From NCBI GenBank assembly GCA_947172415.1, contig OX359196.1, positions 7,769,901 through 7,833,900 on the forward strand: DNA of 64,000 nucleotides, given 5' to 3'. Within the stretch, counting starts at the first letter, position 1. Each line of letters starts with the position of its first letter. The position numbers and the translations under genes are program-made. Of this stretch, positions 46,401 to 59,300 are shown piece after piece. This DNA is from Chondrosia reniformis. Lineage: Eukaryota > Porifera > Demospongiae > Chondrillida > Chondrillidae. Under the pieces are notes generated by a model, which did no database searches, was not told where the DNA came from, and worked only from the letters and a program-made list of their open reading frames with translations.

Positions 46401-49400
46401 CTGGTACTATAGGACTTATCAGGAAGTACACCTTCAACTTCTCCCATGCCACCTTGCAAGAGTTCTTTGCAGCCCATCATCTCCAGCAGCTGTCACACGA
46501 GGAGCAGCTCTCCTTTTGGAAGGAGCACATTTGGGATCCCTCTTTTGATGTGGTGTTGCAGTTCTATGCAGGTCTGTCCAAACTGATCTGTGAGGAGGTC
46601 ATTAGCTGCTTGGGGTCAATGGAACGGGATAACAATGCCATAAGACAGCCTCCCCATCAGTCAAGTCGAGACGATCCTCGTCTTCTCATTCTGTTTCATG
46701 CTCTTTACGAGTCTCAAAATGAGCAACGCACAAGAAAAGTGACTGGATGTTTAAGAAGTTCACTTGAATTCTATAATAATGCCACTCCATTTGATTTAGC
46801 AGTAGTATCTCACTGTCTCTCACAGTGTACTCATCTTGCAAAGTTATCATTTTATTCGAAATCCTTTTCATTCCACCCTGACCAATTGGCTTGCATAGTC
46901 AAATCAAATAACCTTCAGTTTCTCAAGAGCCACGTGACTGCTTTATCCAGTAAAGGTACATAACTGTGCAATAGTGCATGGTTAATATCTATATTTAGCT
47001 GCATCTGATTGTGCATGGTCCAATATACCGACCATTCCTGACACCATTTTGTTATTTAATGAATTTGTATAATATACTATTTAGGGTTAACTATATTGTT
47101 GTTGCTAACACCTTTTAGATGCGAGGAGTGTTTTTCCACCGACATGCTCCTTAGAAGAACTACATCTCACTATTGAGGAACCAATCACCCTGGATTCACT
47201 CAGTGTCCTGTTTTCATTGAAGAGACTGGTGGAGCTGGAACTTTCTTTGAACCAAAATGACACATCTTGTCAGGCAGTAAGTTCATTTGTCTATAAGGTC
47301 CATCTGTTAAACTGCTCTGCAGCAAACAGCATACATGTGACAAACATGTGACTAAGTGTTCTCTATACACACATATCATGTTCAGATAACTCTGTATTTA
47401 CAGAATTCAACTTGTAATTTATTGGAAGAAGCAATGAAAAGCAATAAGTGTTTAAAGTGGCTGTGTGTAAAAAATGTGCCAGCAAAATTTTTTGAGTTAT
47501 TATCTTTGAACAAGTCTGTTGAGGAACTGTTTATTTCAAGTAAGTTGTATACGTATGTTTCTGTACAGACTTAGTGATGTGACTACTTTATTTAATTCAC
47601 TGTGTGTACTGTACGTGTGTTTTATTCACCAAACATGTAGGCTGTGAAGTTAGTGGTGAATTGCCTGCATTGATAATGCCACACCTGAAGCATCTTAGTC
47701 TATGGGATACCAATCCTCTCCCATTTATATATTCTTTGAGTGCTCAAGGAGATGTGCTGGATTCCCTCTGCATGAGAGGACCACAACAGTGGAGCCAGTG
47801 GGTTAGTGTGTCAAGGACAAACCCACTGAATTGAGTCATACAATGATTTTGAAAATCTATTGATTTTAGAAGCAGAAAAAATTGACAAAAGAAGAGTGTT
47901 CAGATATTGAAGCAGGACTCAGTCAATTGAAAGTCAAATCTTTACAGGTAGACTTTAAGTTCCTTGAGAACATGGATATTGCAAGAGCATTCAGTATTGG
48001 TCTGTCAGGGAATGTTCATGTTAACCACATAGCATTGGAAAAGCCACTGGCATATACTGTATGTACAAAATGTATGGGTTAATATTGTTAATATGTATAT
48101 ACTACGTATGTATATATTCAATAGGTTCCAGGAGATGATTCTTCTTTCAGTATCTGTAAATCTATATCACTGAACAGATCAATTGAATCTTTGGACTTAA
48201 GCTGTGAGTTTGAATTTTATGCAGACAAGTTGTTATATGTCCTCATGTATTAGATATAACTTACAGCCTCTCACGCTTAATGTATGTATATATATGTATA
48301 TACAGTATGTGTAAAGCCACAGTTAGGATTGTCTATTTTTCTGTATAAGAACAGCCTTCACAGGAAAGGATGTTGCCAACGTATTGAGCATACCACAGCT
48401 GAAGAAACTTGTTTTATCAGATACTGATGTTGTACCAGTTTTAGCTTCCCTCGGTACTAGGAAGGAGGAGCTGGATCAACTTCTCATTTTCAGATCCTTT
48501 GATGTAATTATAATCATATATAGTTTTTGTAAGAATATTACATATACTGTACATATGTGTACGTACATAACATTGTGTCTTGCAGTACATATACAGTGAG
48601 ACATAGCTGTCACACTCGGGACATTCACATGTACGTAGCTTTAAATTGTAGTTCTGGAGTATTCATTCACTAACATAAATTCAAAACCCCAGCTTAAAGA
48701 AAAGAACTACTGTTTAAATATATAGTTTTGGCATCCGAGAAAAAGGCAATTGAAGGAAAGGATTTGCTCTGATCTTACTGTTGCTGTCAGTAAAGCTAAA
48801 GTCAGATGTGTTGGAGTGAACTTTTGTGAAGAGATTGATGTAGCAAGAGCTTTCAGCATGGGACTGTCCCAGAACAGTCATGTGACCCAATTTACACTGA
48901 CTAAGCCCCATCCAAAATGGGTATGTATAGTGGAAGTACATATTATATGTATACAGTATAACAACACATTGCAACTCTTCCCTTTTCTTCAGTTAGACGA
49001 TGACCCGCCTGCTAATGTGTTTAGATGTCTATCTTTGAATAAATCAATTGAAGAATTGAGTATACAAGGTGAGTTTTGCTGAAAAATAGTTAATTGGAGG
49101 ATCTTGTACTTGTTAAGAATTAATTCTGAGTTGTGACAAATTGATTTTCTTGGCTCAGGAGGTGCAATAGATGACATTGTACATGTAGTCAATATGCCAC
49201 AGCTACAGAAGCTTCATCTTGAGAATACTAATCCTCTTCTAGTTCTGTGTTCCCTTGGAACCAGGGAGAAGGAATTGGATGTACTTGCAATTGGAAAAGT
49301 CATGGACAGCTTTATCATGTTCAGAACTGTACCTTCAGTGAGCTTCACATCAGCTGGGTGATCCTGTATTAATATGCGGGTGATCCTGTATTAATATGCG

Positions 49401-49998
49401 GGTGATCCTGTATTTATATGCGGGTGATCCTGTATTTATATGCGGATGATCCTGTGTGTGGTCATAGCTACTTCTCTGGATATCTGTTTGGTCCCTTAAA
49501 TAGCACGTTTTCATTTGCCTATGGCTGGAATGTATCTGATTTAAATACCACCAATTAATAATTTTATTTCCAAAGATATTATAGAAAAAACATTTGTGAA
49601 TTTACCAGGAATGACAACTACATATGTAACTACCTACTAATTATGGATTTCATATCCAAATAAGATATAAATTTGAAGTAGTTAATTATCAACCGTACGT
49701 ACAATATTACAAATATATGACTGCTATAGATCTATAGTAATTGTTTTTGTAGAATTATTCTGAAATACCCTTGACACCAGAGGAATACACTGATCTTGTA
49801 ACAGCTGTCTCAAAGATAAAGGTCAGATGTCTCAAATTAGGCACCAATCAATTAGATATAGCAAGAGCCTACAGTACTGGTCTGTCACAGAACAGTTATG
49901 TGAGGAAGGTGGAGTTGTGGAGGATACCTGATGAACTGCAATCAGTACTGCAATCAACCATTGCATCTAACACCATTGAAGTGACATTTCACAAGTAG
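43447..49998 (+). CDS. NLR-type receptor: CARD-like, Death, NACHT, LRR-like repeats
   Basis: Predicted cytosolic innate immune sensor of the NACHT/NLR class. Exon 1 is MAKNSSAAG. A CARD-like helical domain is at 43590-43905 (IKVTLHDHLREKCDVRTVAP, LLLHQKARVDVLNKVSSSFK). A Death domain is at 44555-44820 (LQKYIIDEVPRRWKRIATAL, GFSFNKVEAIESDC, TLQSLYHVLVDCDCRPEAEN). NACHT is at about 45520-46000: Walker A ILYGQAGVGKTATMKHMC, Walker B VLFMFDGADEA, sensor ILSSRPGVCPD. Helical NACHT-associated sequence follows to about 46950 (FNFSHATLQEFFAAHHLQQL). From 47120 come short exons encoding degenerate LRRs in a three-exon cassette repeated three times, the last ending ASNTIEVTFHK. Frames reading through introns at about 44930-45280 are not coding. 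Confidence 0.9.
43906..44014. repeat. Minisatellite, 13-bp unit, at an NLR splice donor
   Basis: About eight copies of GTGAGTGTAGCTT. The array begins exactly at the exon 2 splice donor (CTCTG then GTGAGTG), so each unit repeats a donor-like GTGAGT. Confidence 0.85.
49352..49452. repeat. Minisatellite, about 22-bp unit, in an NLR intron
   Basis: Four to five copies of GGGTGATCCTGTATTTATAT plus GC, between the last two NLR coding exons. Confidence 0.85.
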
Positions 49999-50214
49999 AA
50001 TTGAAATCACATTTAACATACAAATAGTTAACATTGTCAATTTGTTTGGGACAAAATTATATTCACATATGGTGTATCAATACATGTATTGTTATAGCAT
50101 ATGTACAAATCTGTTATCCATGCAAACTCCAATGACAGAGTGTAAATATATTTCTGACACTAACTCAGAGAACAACAAAATAATAAATAGCAATATTTAA
50201 TAAATAGCAATACC
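49999..50214. other. Convergent intergenic region, NLR and CHIC 3' ends
   Basis: 216 bp of AT-rich sequence between converging stop codons. AATAATAAATAGC near 50180 and the complementary strand could supply polyadenylation signals. No other feature is visible. Confidence 0.5.
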
Positions 50215-51392
50215 TTAAGCATATTGTGCAACAGCAAGTACTATGTACAGGTAACAGTTATGTACATACACATATTGGAGGCTCTGGTTCTTCAGTCTGG
50301 TTGATACAGAAGGAGTTTTGGAAGGAACTGTATCAAGATGACCTATGTATATTTAGAATACCCACATATATATACGTATATATACACTTGTTCAATTTAC
50401 TGTACATGCATCATCTTACATATTAACAAAGGCAGGGAATAATATCAGTTACTTACATATTCATGAAGCTGAGTGCTGTCCCTTTTCTCACATTCCAACT
50501 TCCAATTCAGTCCAAGCTAATTAAAAATGAAAATGTAGAATATTTACAAGCCAAGTTCAAGATGCAATAAAGTCATCAGTCATTGCCAAACAACAATATC
50601 AATGGAAGCAAGCTCCTTGTACATGTATTACATAAATACCTTATTGTAGAGTCTTCTATTTTCTTCTTCTAATATCTTCTCAATAAGATATTTAGTCTGT
50701 AAAATCACAGTAGAAGATATATACGTACATGTCCAACAAAGCATCTTAAGTATTACAGGGTCTTACTCTTTTATTTAGAATAACAGCTGGTCCCAGTGAC
50801 AGTCCAGCAGTACAGCAGCAACACAGACAGCCCACAAAGAGGCACTTGAATGCCAGTGGAACACTCTTTTGAACTAGAGAGTTGACCCTGTGGATGGTCA
50901 CACCAAACTCCTCACGTGCTACCTACACAAGTGTTACAGATCAACGACACTGTATGGAGTGCTACATCAGGCATTGCACAAGAACCAGACACGCAAAATT
51001 ACTGGGCAATTATGGAGTATTACATTATACATAGTATATAGATTGTTACACCATACAATACAAACACAGGAATGCCATATGTATGGCAAAGCAACACACT
51101 TTCCCATTGAGCTGTGAAGGGTATTCGTCGTCAAATCGACTGCTAACTCCAAAGCTATACAAACGCAAAATGAACACATTAAGAGGTGACGCTTCAAATA
51201 CAAAGTTAACACCCACACAGTCGTTCCTCCAATTCCTCGAAGTCTAAGTGGATCTGGGACAGTAGTTTGAATAAGTGACATATCGATATAGTTATCTAAT
51301 GGGGCGACCGGGTGTGTGTCTTCTTCTATACGTTCTACCACCTCTATTACCGCTTCAGCGTCTACATCACTACCAACTGACACGTCCGCCAT
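50215..51392 (-). CDS. CHIC1/2 family cysteine-rich hydrophobic domain protein
   Basis: Palmitoylated membrane-associated protein family found at plasma membrane and vesicles; its biochemical role is poorly defined. Exon 1 (from 51392) gives MADVSVGSDVDAEAVIEVVE and ends PDPLRLRGIGGTT. The next exon (about 51157-51104) gives FGVSSRFDDEYPSQLNGK. A later one (about 50925-50770) gives AREEFGVTIHRVNSLVQKSV and the hallmark VGCLCCCCTAGLSLGPAVIL. Then come KRTKYLIEKILEEENRRLYN, KLGLNWKLECEKRDSTQLHE and a last exon with YVILIQFLPKTP. Vertebrate CHIC2 matches in order, including the GCLCCCC block. The last exon runs past the usual FRPD ending to LAVAQYA at 50215, about 25 residues longer. Confidence 0.92.
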
Positions 51393-51472
51393 TTTCTATA
51401 ATTAATCTATATCGCGTCAAAAGATGAAATTGAACCAAATAACAATCACAATACATTTGATAGAGCATTTGT

Positions 51473-53231
51473 TCAAACAGCGTCTTGTACTGGTGGTTCG
51501 TACCCTTTAGATTCGCCCGACTTTGTGGTGCCCGCTTCTCCATGTAATTCTAACAGTTTTCCAACTAGAGGAAGATGGCAGAATAACTAGCTCAACAACC
51601 AACCACAAATGATGTCAGCACTACATTACAGGATGCAGCAATATACTGTTCTAGACTTACGATCAAATTTCGGTTTTCTGAGTACTTTAACCTTTCTAAT
51701 GCAGACATCTTTAAGTGGAAAGATGGACTGACATCTCTTCTCAATCTCCTTGCCAATTGAGCCAGGAATCCTATAAAACAACTCCAACACATCACAACAT
51801 TGCTACCATGGTAACAATGAAAAGCATCAACTAACAGTTTCTCTACAACTTCTTTGAGATTCGATGAGGAGATTTGAGTTGTTACAATCTCCACCATCCT
51901 CCTTCTAATGTTACGGACTTGTGAACCCTGGGCGTAACTGCACTTCTTCAACTGGTTGGGGGCTCGTGCTGTAAAGCCGAGCACAAACACTCGCAGCAGA
52001 TAAGCATCAGTTGTCTTGACATCCACAAAGGCTTCTATTGTTGTCTGTAAACGATACATATACACTGCTTACATGAATAATCAAAGTGACAATCAAACCA
52101 CAAGTAATTTGTAATTCATAGAAACACTAAAAATTATGAGGAATGCCTATATAGATAACAGAGGGCTTGCTGCACGAGAAGTGGCATACTCCTCTATAGG
52201 ATCAGATGTTCTTTGACATTAATGTCTACCTCTGCTCAGCAGCCTATTTCTAGTTAGCTTGTGTATCTGGTGTCCATTTCCTGGCACTGACCTGCCACTT
52301 TTTGACTAGAGATCTGAGCCTGTCTGTTGTGATGGACATTCCATGAAAGTTGGTGAGCACTTCTTTGCTCTGTACGTTCTCCACAATCAGTTTAAACTTT
52401 CTGTACGCACAATCATCTTTGTGGATGTCTGCCAGTGCAGCCTCAAATACTCTTCCTTTCAGCCCGTCAGAGGCAAGCTCTACAGGACAACAGACAAGGC
52501 AGTCACAAGTGCAACAGCAATCACTTCAGCTGCTAACAAGTGCAAATAGAAAGTTTGGACAGCTCCACTGACCAGACTATAAGCTGACTGTATGTATGTA
52601 CATATACAGCAATTTAGGAGCACTGTGTTATAGCACTAGCAGGCTGGTGATATACTGCATAGGACATCACTTTTTAAGTACTACACTGTCAGTTAATAGT
52701 AAAACTCACTCTTTCCCGTTGTCTTGGTAACGGGTGTCTTCCCCACCAACCTCTTGTCGCAGTTGAACATGATTGGCGCCTTTACATCGTACCAATCCTT
52801 CTTCACAAACGGATCAATACTAGCAGAGGAAAGGTTGTACAAGTAATCTCACGAGAGCTACACCATGTCTTTACAAGCAAACTACGACATATGCCAATCC
52901 TTCCACACGACGAGCTATCCTTGTAATGACAAGTGCGTGCAACAATACCTCACTATCACACTTTGGAACACTAGACCATTCAAAGATGCGTGTTCGTGCA
53001 AGACTATGACAGTTACATATCAGAAACAGCAATCCGCAGATAGTGCGGTCGCTACTCTGTAACTTTAAATTCGCCACATTCGACCAAACTGAGTATTTGC
53101 TGATGACATATTACATATTCTACCACGTAGCGAAACTGTACTAGCTAAGGACAACTCTGCAGGTCAACTTACATTTTCTTTTTGGTGCCTTTTTTACCTT
53201 TCGATAACCGCTTGTTCTTACCAACGGCCAT
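51473..53231 (-). CDS. RPS3A: 40S ribosomal protein S3A (eS1)
   Basis: Component of the small ribosomal subunit near the mRNA exit. Exon 1 gives [20 protein letters not shown] at 53231-53172. Further exons give [20 protein letters not shown] and [13 protein letters not shown] (about 52815-52710), an exon around 52560-52295 (matching [20 protein letters not shown]-type S3A sequence), and [40 protein letters not shown] and [20 protein letters not shown] (about 52050-51840). The last exons contain [20 protein letters not shown] and [20 protein letters not shown], ending [10 protein letters not shown] at 51473. The order and ending match animal S3A (about 264 aa). Vertebrate RPS3A introns host snoRNA U73; I looked for C and D boxes here and saw no convincing pair. 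Confidence 0.95.
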
Positions 53232-53372
53232 ATTGCTACCTCGTGTGCTGAAACACGTGTGTAAATGGCCCTATTGCGCATGCTCACAAGTGCGTGCTTA
53301 TGATTGCGAAATAGTGAGGACTATTTGTGCACCAGAGAGCCAGTAGCACTCCAACCCCGTCATTTATTTAAA
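53232..53372. promoter_or_regulatory. Shared promoter interval of RPS3A (-) and PHKA (+)
   Basis: 141 bp between start codons. Near the RPS3A side it reads GTGTGCTGAAACACGTGTGT, with a CACGTG E-box, and then GGCCCTATTGCGCATGCTCA, with GCGCATGC, an NRF1-like palindromic word. Both words are typical of housekeeping bidirectional promoters. Function is inferred. Confidence 0.55.
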
Positions 53373-56300
53373 ATGCCGTTGGGTCACAGAAGAAGGAGCA
53401 TCACCGGAGGAGTACTGGACGACTGGTACACCTTAATACAAAAGACCATCATTGAATATCAGGTGAGACTGTCTCAGACACTGGACAGCAGTTTCCTATT
53501 GACCCCTATTTGTTGTTGATTGAGTAGTAACCAGTCCTCAACCACAGACTAGCTGTGACCCGATATAGTTGTTACATCTCTGTTCTGTCCTCCCGTATGT
53601 GCTGAAGGATCCGGTGACCGGTCTCTCCCCTGCCTTCCTCTTCAGTGACGGGAGCTCCACCTCCGATGCTTGGGTGAGAGACAACACTTACACCTCATTA
53701 TGTGGGTGGGCGTTGTCCCTTGCATACAAGAAACTTCACGACTCAAAAGAGAGTATATCGCGAGCTCTTGAACTGGAGCAGGTCAGTTATATACTGTACA
53801 AGTGTGGGACATATAGACATGTACGTACGTATATACCTATTTTTATTGTGTACCAATGTGTGTGTGTATATCTTTGGGATGGTACATCCTTCGACTTTTG
53901 AGCGTTTAAAAACGCAGTTGGTTTTCGATTCTTCGTCAAACGTTTCGACCCTGGGGGTCTTCCTCAGTGACTGATGGTTGAGTGGAAGAATTGCCTCTAT
54001 TTATAGAGGATTTTTAAATGCTCAAAAGTCGAAGGATGTACCATCCCAAAGATAAGTTCAACGCAGTTATAAGGAATCCTTATTCTATTGTGTGTGTATA
54101 TACCTCATGCAATAATATTTATTAAAGTAACACATTCCGAATACAAGCACAAGGACCATGAGTCACTATAGTGATTTGATATTTATATAAGTCTTCTCTA
54201 TTGAAATTGAACCAGTACAGTGTATATGGCATAATAATTATATTATTGTTACACCTAGGTACGTATATTATACATACGTGCATGTATAGTTATGTACGTA
54301 CATTTGTATATTGGTGTGCACTTTAAGGTTGTTGTGAAGCAGATGAGAGGTCTCCTGTTTTGTATGATGAGGCAAGTTGGAAAAGTTGAGAAATTCAAGT
54401 CTTCTCAATCCAAGATGCACTCTTTGCATGCTAAATACAACAGAAGTCAGTCAGCAGACTTAACTGTATATAAGAATGTGATGTTAAGTGTGTCAAGTTG
54501 TTCACTTGTGATAAACTGACTCTTTCCCATGTTTAGAAACAGGTGCACCTGCTGTCGGTGACCACCAGTGGGGGCACTTGCAGATTGATGCAACCTCACT
54601 CTACCTCATTATCCTAGCTCAAATGACAGCCTCTGGTAAGTACTGCACATTCCACTGCCTCACTTGGTAGGTACATACATACGTATGTATACATCGTAGG
54701 ATTGCAGATTATATATTCGCTGGATGAAGTGGCTTTTGTGCAGAATTTGGTGTTTTATATTGAAGAGGCTTACAGAATACCAGTAAGTGTGATAGTCATT
54801 TAATGGGTATGACCCTGCTCGTTTGATCTGCCCCTCATGCCTACTGTACCATGATGCATTAAACATGTACATGCTGTGCTGCTATTACCAGCTCTAACAT
54901 GTGGCAGGACTATGGGATATGGGAGAGGGGAGACAAGAGCAACAATGGAGAACCAGAGCTGAATGCTAGCTCCATTGGAATGGCCAAGGTACCTACCTCT
55001 GTCTACTAATGGACCTCACTTGTGACTTGTCTTGTGTGTCAAGTGCTAGTCTTATTAAACACTTGTGGTTTGATTATCAATCTTGTATTAAACAGGCTGC
55101 TTTGGAGGCACTGGATGGTTTGGATTTGTTTGGTTCAAGGGGGGGTCCCTCTTCAGTGATACACATTCTGGAGGACGAGGTGCAGCAGTGCAACGTAAGA
55201 GAAACTGTTGTTGAAGATAGTGTGTGAAAATCTGTTGGACATGTATTGTTTGTATGCTCCAGGCGAAGCTGGAATCATTATTACCCAGAGAGTCTAGTTC
55301 AAAGGTCAGTTGACATTCTATGTGTGTATAATGGATGGAGGACAAGATTGTGGTTACACTATCTCTGGTCTGTTAGGAGACAGATGCTGCTCTCTTGGCT
55401 ATCATTGGGTATCCGGCCTTTGCTGTTGAGAAGGGTTCTCTGGTGAGTCAGGTGAAGGAGGAGATCCTCTCCAAGCTGCAAGGAAAGTATGGCTGCAAGC
55501 GCTTCCTCAGGGACGGATACCAGACAGTCAAAGAGGTCAACCATCTCCTTTAACTAAGCACATCCACAGTCTAGTGATATTCTATGAGATGTATACTGCA
55601 GCTAATAATATTATATGTATACTGCAGCTAATAATATTATATGTATACTGCAGCTAATAATATTATATGTATACTGCAGCTAATAATATTATATGTATAC
55701 TGCAGCTAATAATATTATATGTATACTGCAGCTAATAATATTATATGTATACTGCAGCTAATAATATTATATGTATACTGCAGCTAATAATATTATATGT
55801 ATACTGCAGCTAATAATATTATATGTATACTGCAGCTAATAATATTATATGTATACTGCAGCTAATAATATTATATGTATACTGCAGCTAATAATATTAT
55901 ATGTATACTGCAGCTAATAATATTATATGTATACTGCAGCTAATAATATTATATGTATACTGCAGCTAATAATATTATATGTATACTGCAGCTAATAATA
56001 TTATATGTATACTGCAGCTAATAATATTATATGTATACATACTAATAATAATATTGTAAATGTATTAGACTGAACTTACATAAGGTATGTGTGTGATTTG
56101 TACACTATAATGTGTGTATTGTCTGTTAATGATGCAGGATCCCTCCCGCCTCTATTACCACCCGTCTGAGCTGAAAGGTTTTGAGAACATAGAGTGTGAG
56201 TGGCCTGTCTTCTTTGCCTACCTTATGATTGACGGCATCTTTACCAACAACTTGTCACAGGTGACTGAATATATGCATTTCCTCTCCTCCTCCTCCCCCT

Positions 56301-59300
56301 CATCCTCTCCTCCTGAACCTCACCCTCATCCTCATCCTTTCTTACTCTCACCCTCCCCCTCCCCCTCATCCTCTCTTACTCTCACCCTCCCCCTCCCCCT
56401 CATCCTCGCCTCCTGAACCTCACCCTCCCATTCCCCCTCACCTCCTGAACCTCTTACAGGTTGCCAAGTATAGCGGTTTGTTGGATGCAGTGCTCATTCG
56501 TGATGAACAAGGTGTGGTACATATACCAGAGCTGTATTATGTTCCTCACGACAAGGTACAGTGACAGTTGAGTATCGGTAATCCTTAGGATCACTCTAGC
56601 CAGTTTCCCTTTACCTGGTCACACTGTTGTCACCTCAAGAGATCTCTCATACTCAGGTTGAACTAGAGTACAAGAACCCAGGAAGTCAGGAGAGAGTTTG
56701 GGGCAAGAAGTGGCAGTCCATGTGGGCACAGTCACTCTACATCGTTGCAAAGCTCCTTCAACATGTATGTCCACTTTCTATATGTCCACTGCAATATATC
56801 CACTTTCTATATGTCCACTGCTATACGTATGTATGTCCATTTTGTATACTGCTACGTACAGTATATATATATACTGCAATATGGTCACTTTACTATAGGA
56901 TTATGTTGAAGTAGGTGAATTGGATCCACTAAACAAGAGATATAACGCAGTGCCTCGACCAGATGTCATTGTGCAAGGTTAGCTCATAAGCCTCCCGTTA
57001 GCATGTAGTGATATATATGTACCTCCATTTTGTATCCACAAAGTGGCCTTATTGTGTGAGAATCCTTCGTTGAAGAAGGACATGAAAGTGGAAGGAATAG
57101 AAGTGGAAACTATTCACGAGGCTTGTCTAACTGCTTCTGCTCCAATGAGTATACTCCCAGCTAAGGCGCTGAGCTCTGCCTACCAGCACTTGGGTGTGAG
57201 CAAGAAGATGTCTCTGACAGGCAGACCTCAGCACAAGATGGGGATCCTGGGAACCAGCCAAATGTACAACATATTGGGGAACTTTTATGCCTTCACTCCT
57301 CAGGTATGTAGGTCATGTGATGATACAGAGTCTATATACATATGTTTATGCACTCATTTGTGCTGCCTCTCTCCAATATGTGATGTATGCATGTTTATAG
57401 AGCATTTGTGTGTCTGATGTAGTTTGTGGATCAGGAGCAGTTCTACCTCTGGTTGGACAATGAGCTCCTGGTTGATCTGATCAAGACTGATATTGCCTAC
57501 CTGAGGAGCAACTGGAAGAAGCTGGGACGACCCACCATGGTCCTGCCCATCATGAGGCTGATGCTGGGGGAGAGGAGTAACTGGAACAGGAACCCTGTTT
57601 GGAAGCTGATTGAGAAGCTCAAGTCGGGCTATGTAGCAGGAACCAGAATTATGGTCGGACAATTGAGTGAGCTCATTCACACCTCCTGTATCTCAAAGAT
57701 GACCTTCCTGGAAGGACCAAAGAAATCAATTAGTAAGAGTCAGCCAACTGTCCACCACCCACCCATTTATCCATCCATTATCCACCATCCACCCATCCAT
57801 TATCCACCATCCACCCATCCATCCATCCATCCATCCATCCATCCATCCATCCATCCACCACCCACCATCCACTACCCACCATCCATCCACCCATCCACCA
57901 CCCATCCATTATCCACCACCCATCCATTATCCACCACCCATCCATTATCCACCACCCATCCATTATCCATCCATCCATCCACCACCCACCCATCCATCCA
58001 TCCATCCATCCATCCATCCATCCATCCATCCACCACCCACCATCCACTACCCACCATCCATCCACCCATCCACCACTCATCCATCCATCCACCACCCACC
58101 CATCCACCATCCATCCATCCACCACCCACCCATCCATCTGTTCCTCTGCACATACGTAGTTCCAATGGAGTTCCGCAAGAGAGTATCTACTGTAGTTAAG
58201 GCTAGAATCCAAAGACTGTCATCTTTTATGGAAGTGAGTCCTATTTTGCTAAGTACATAGTGGCTCCTACCTGGTTGCCATGGAGATTCTGTTTCCTGTA
58301 GCCCTCTCCTGTTACATCACGCAAGACTGCCACACTGCCAGATGAAGTCAAAGGAGCTGTGAGGAGGAACAGGAGAACCATCTTCAAGATGGACTCTCCA
58401 AAGGAAGTACCAACTGCAAGTGAATGTTAGTCAACCGACCTTGCGATAGCTACACATTAATTTTAGTCAACCGACCTTGCGATAGCTACACATTAGTCAA
58501 CCGACCTTGCGATAGCTACACATTAGTCAACCGACCTTGCGATAGCTACACATTAGTCAACCGACCTTGCGATAGCTACACATTAGTCAACCGACCTTGC
58601 GATAGCTACACATTAGTCAACCGACCTTGCGATAGCTACACATTAGTCAACCGACCTTGTAATAGCTACACATTAGTCAACCGACCTTGCGATAGCTACA
58701 CAGTAATATTGCAATCTTGTGTGTAAACATACTCTATACCTGGAAATGTTTGTGAGCACTCCATCAAATATTCCAGTCAATTTCCGGCTACGTACCTATA
58801 TATTAAGACCCTTGGTGATATTAAAGTGCATATACCTGTTACGTAATCATATGTGATTATGATCCAGTGGTGTTGCAAAGGATTATGTGATTACTGAGGT
58901 CCTGATTCCCAATTTAGTGGCTGCTGTTTGGTCTCAGAGAAGGTCAACTTCGGGACACCTTGCTATGAGCTCCAGTTTCAGTGGACTGATCAGTCCCGGT
59001 CACTCTAGAAGGAACAGCTTCACTGGAGTGGAGGTCACCACACTCTTGGACATCCTACAGAGCTCAGAGGATATACAAGTCCAAGCAGACATCTTGCACC
59101 ACATATACACCAACAAGTACGTTGTGACTGTGGGAGCTTAATAGTGTACTAGTCATTGGTTGTTGTCATTCTGGACTCCATTTTATTGTTTTCTCTGCAT
59201 TCAGTGGTGGGTCATATTCATTCTACTTACAAACTGGTGAGATGGTTACCGTGACAACCCTTTTGGAGGAGCTCTATCAGAAGGCCTGCAGTCTGAGGAT

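Noticed and set aside
51473-53231. snoRNA U73-like genes in RPS3A introns
   Set aside because: Vertebrate RPS3A hosts U73, so I looked for RTGATGA and CTGA boxes with terminal stems on the minus strand. Isolated matches exist but no properly spaced pair.
57426-58199. 257-codon frame continuing from a PHKA exon into [11 protein letters not shown] repeats
   Set aside because: Only the first part to about 57730 is a PHKA exon, ending at a GTAAGA donor; the rest is CCAT repeat. The next real exon begins after ACGTAG near 58160.
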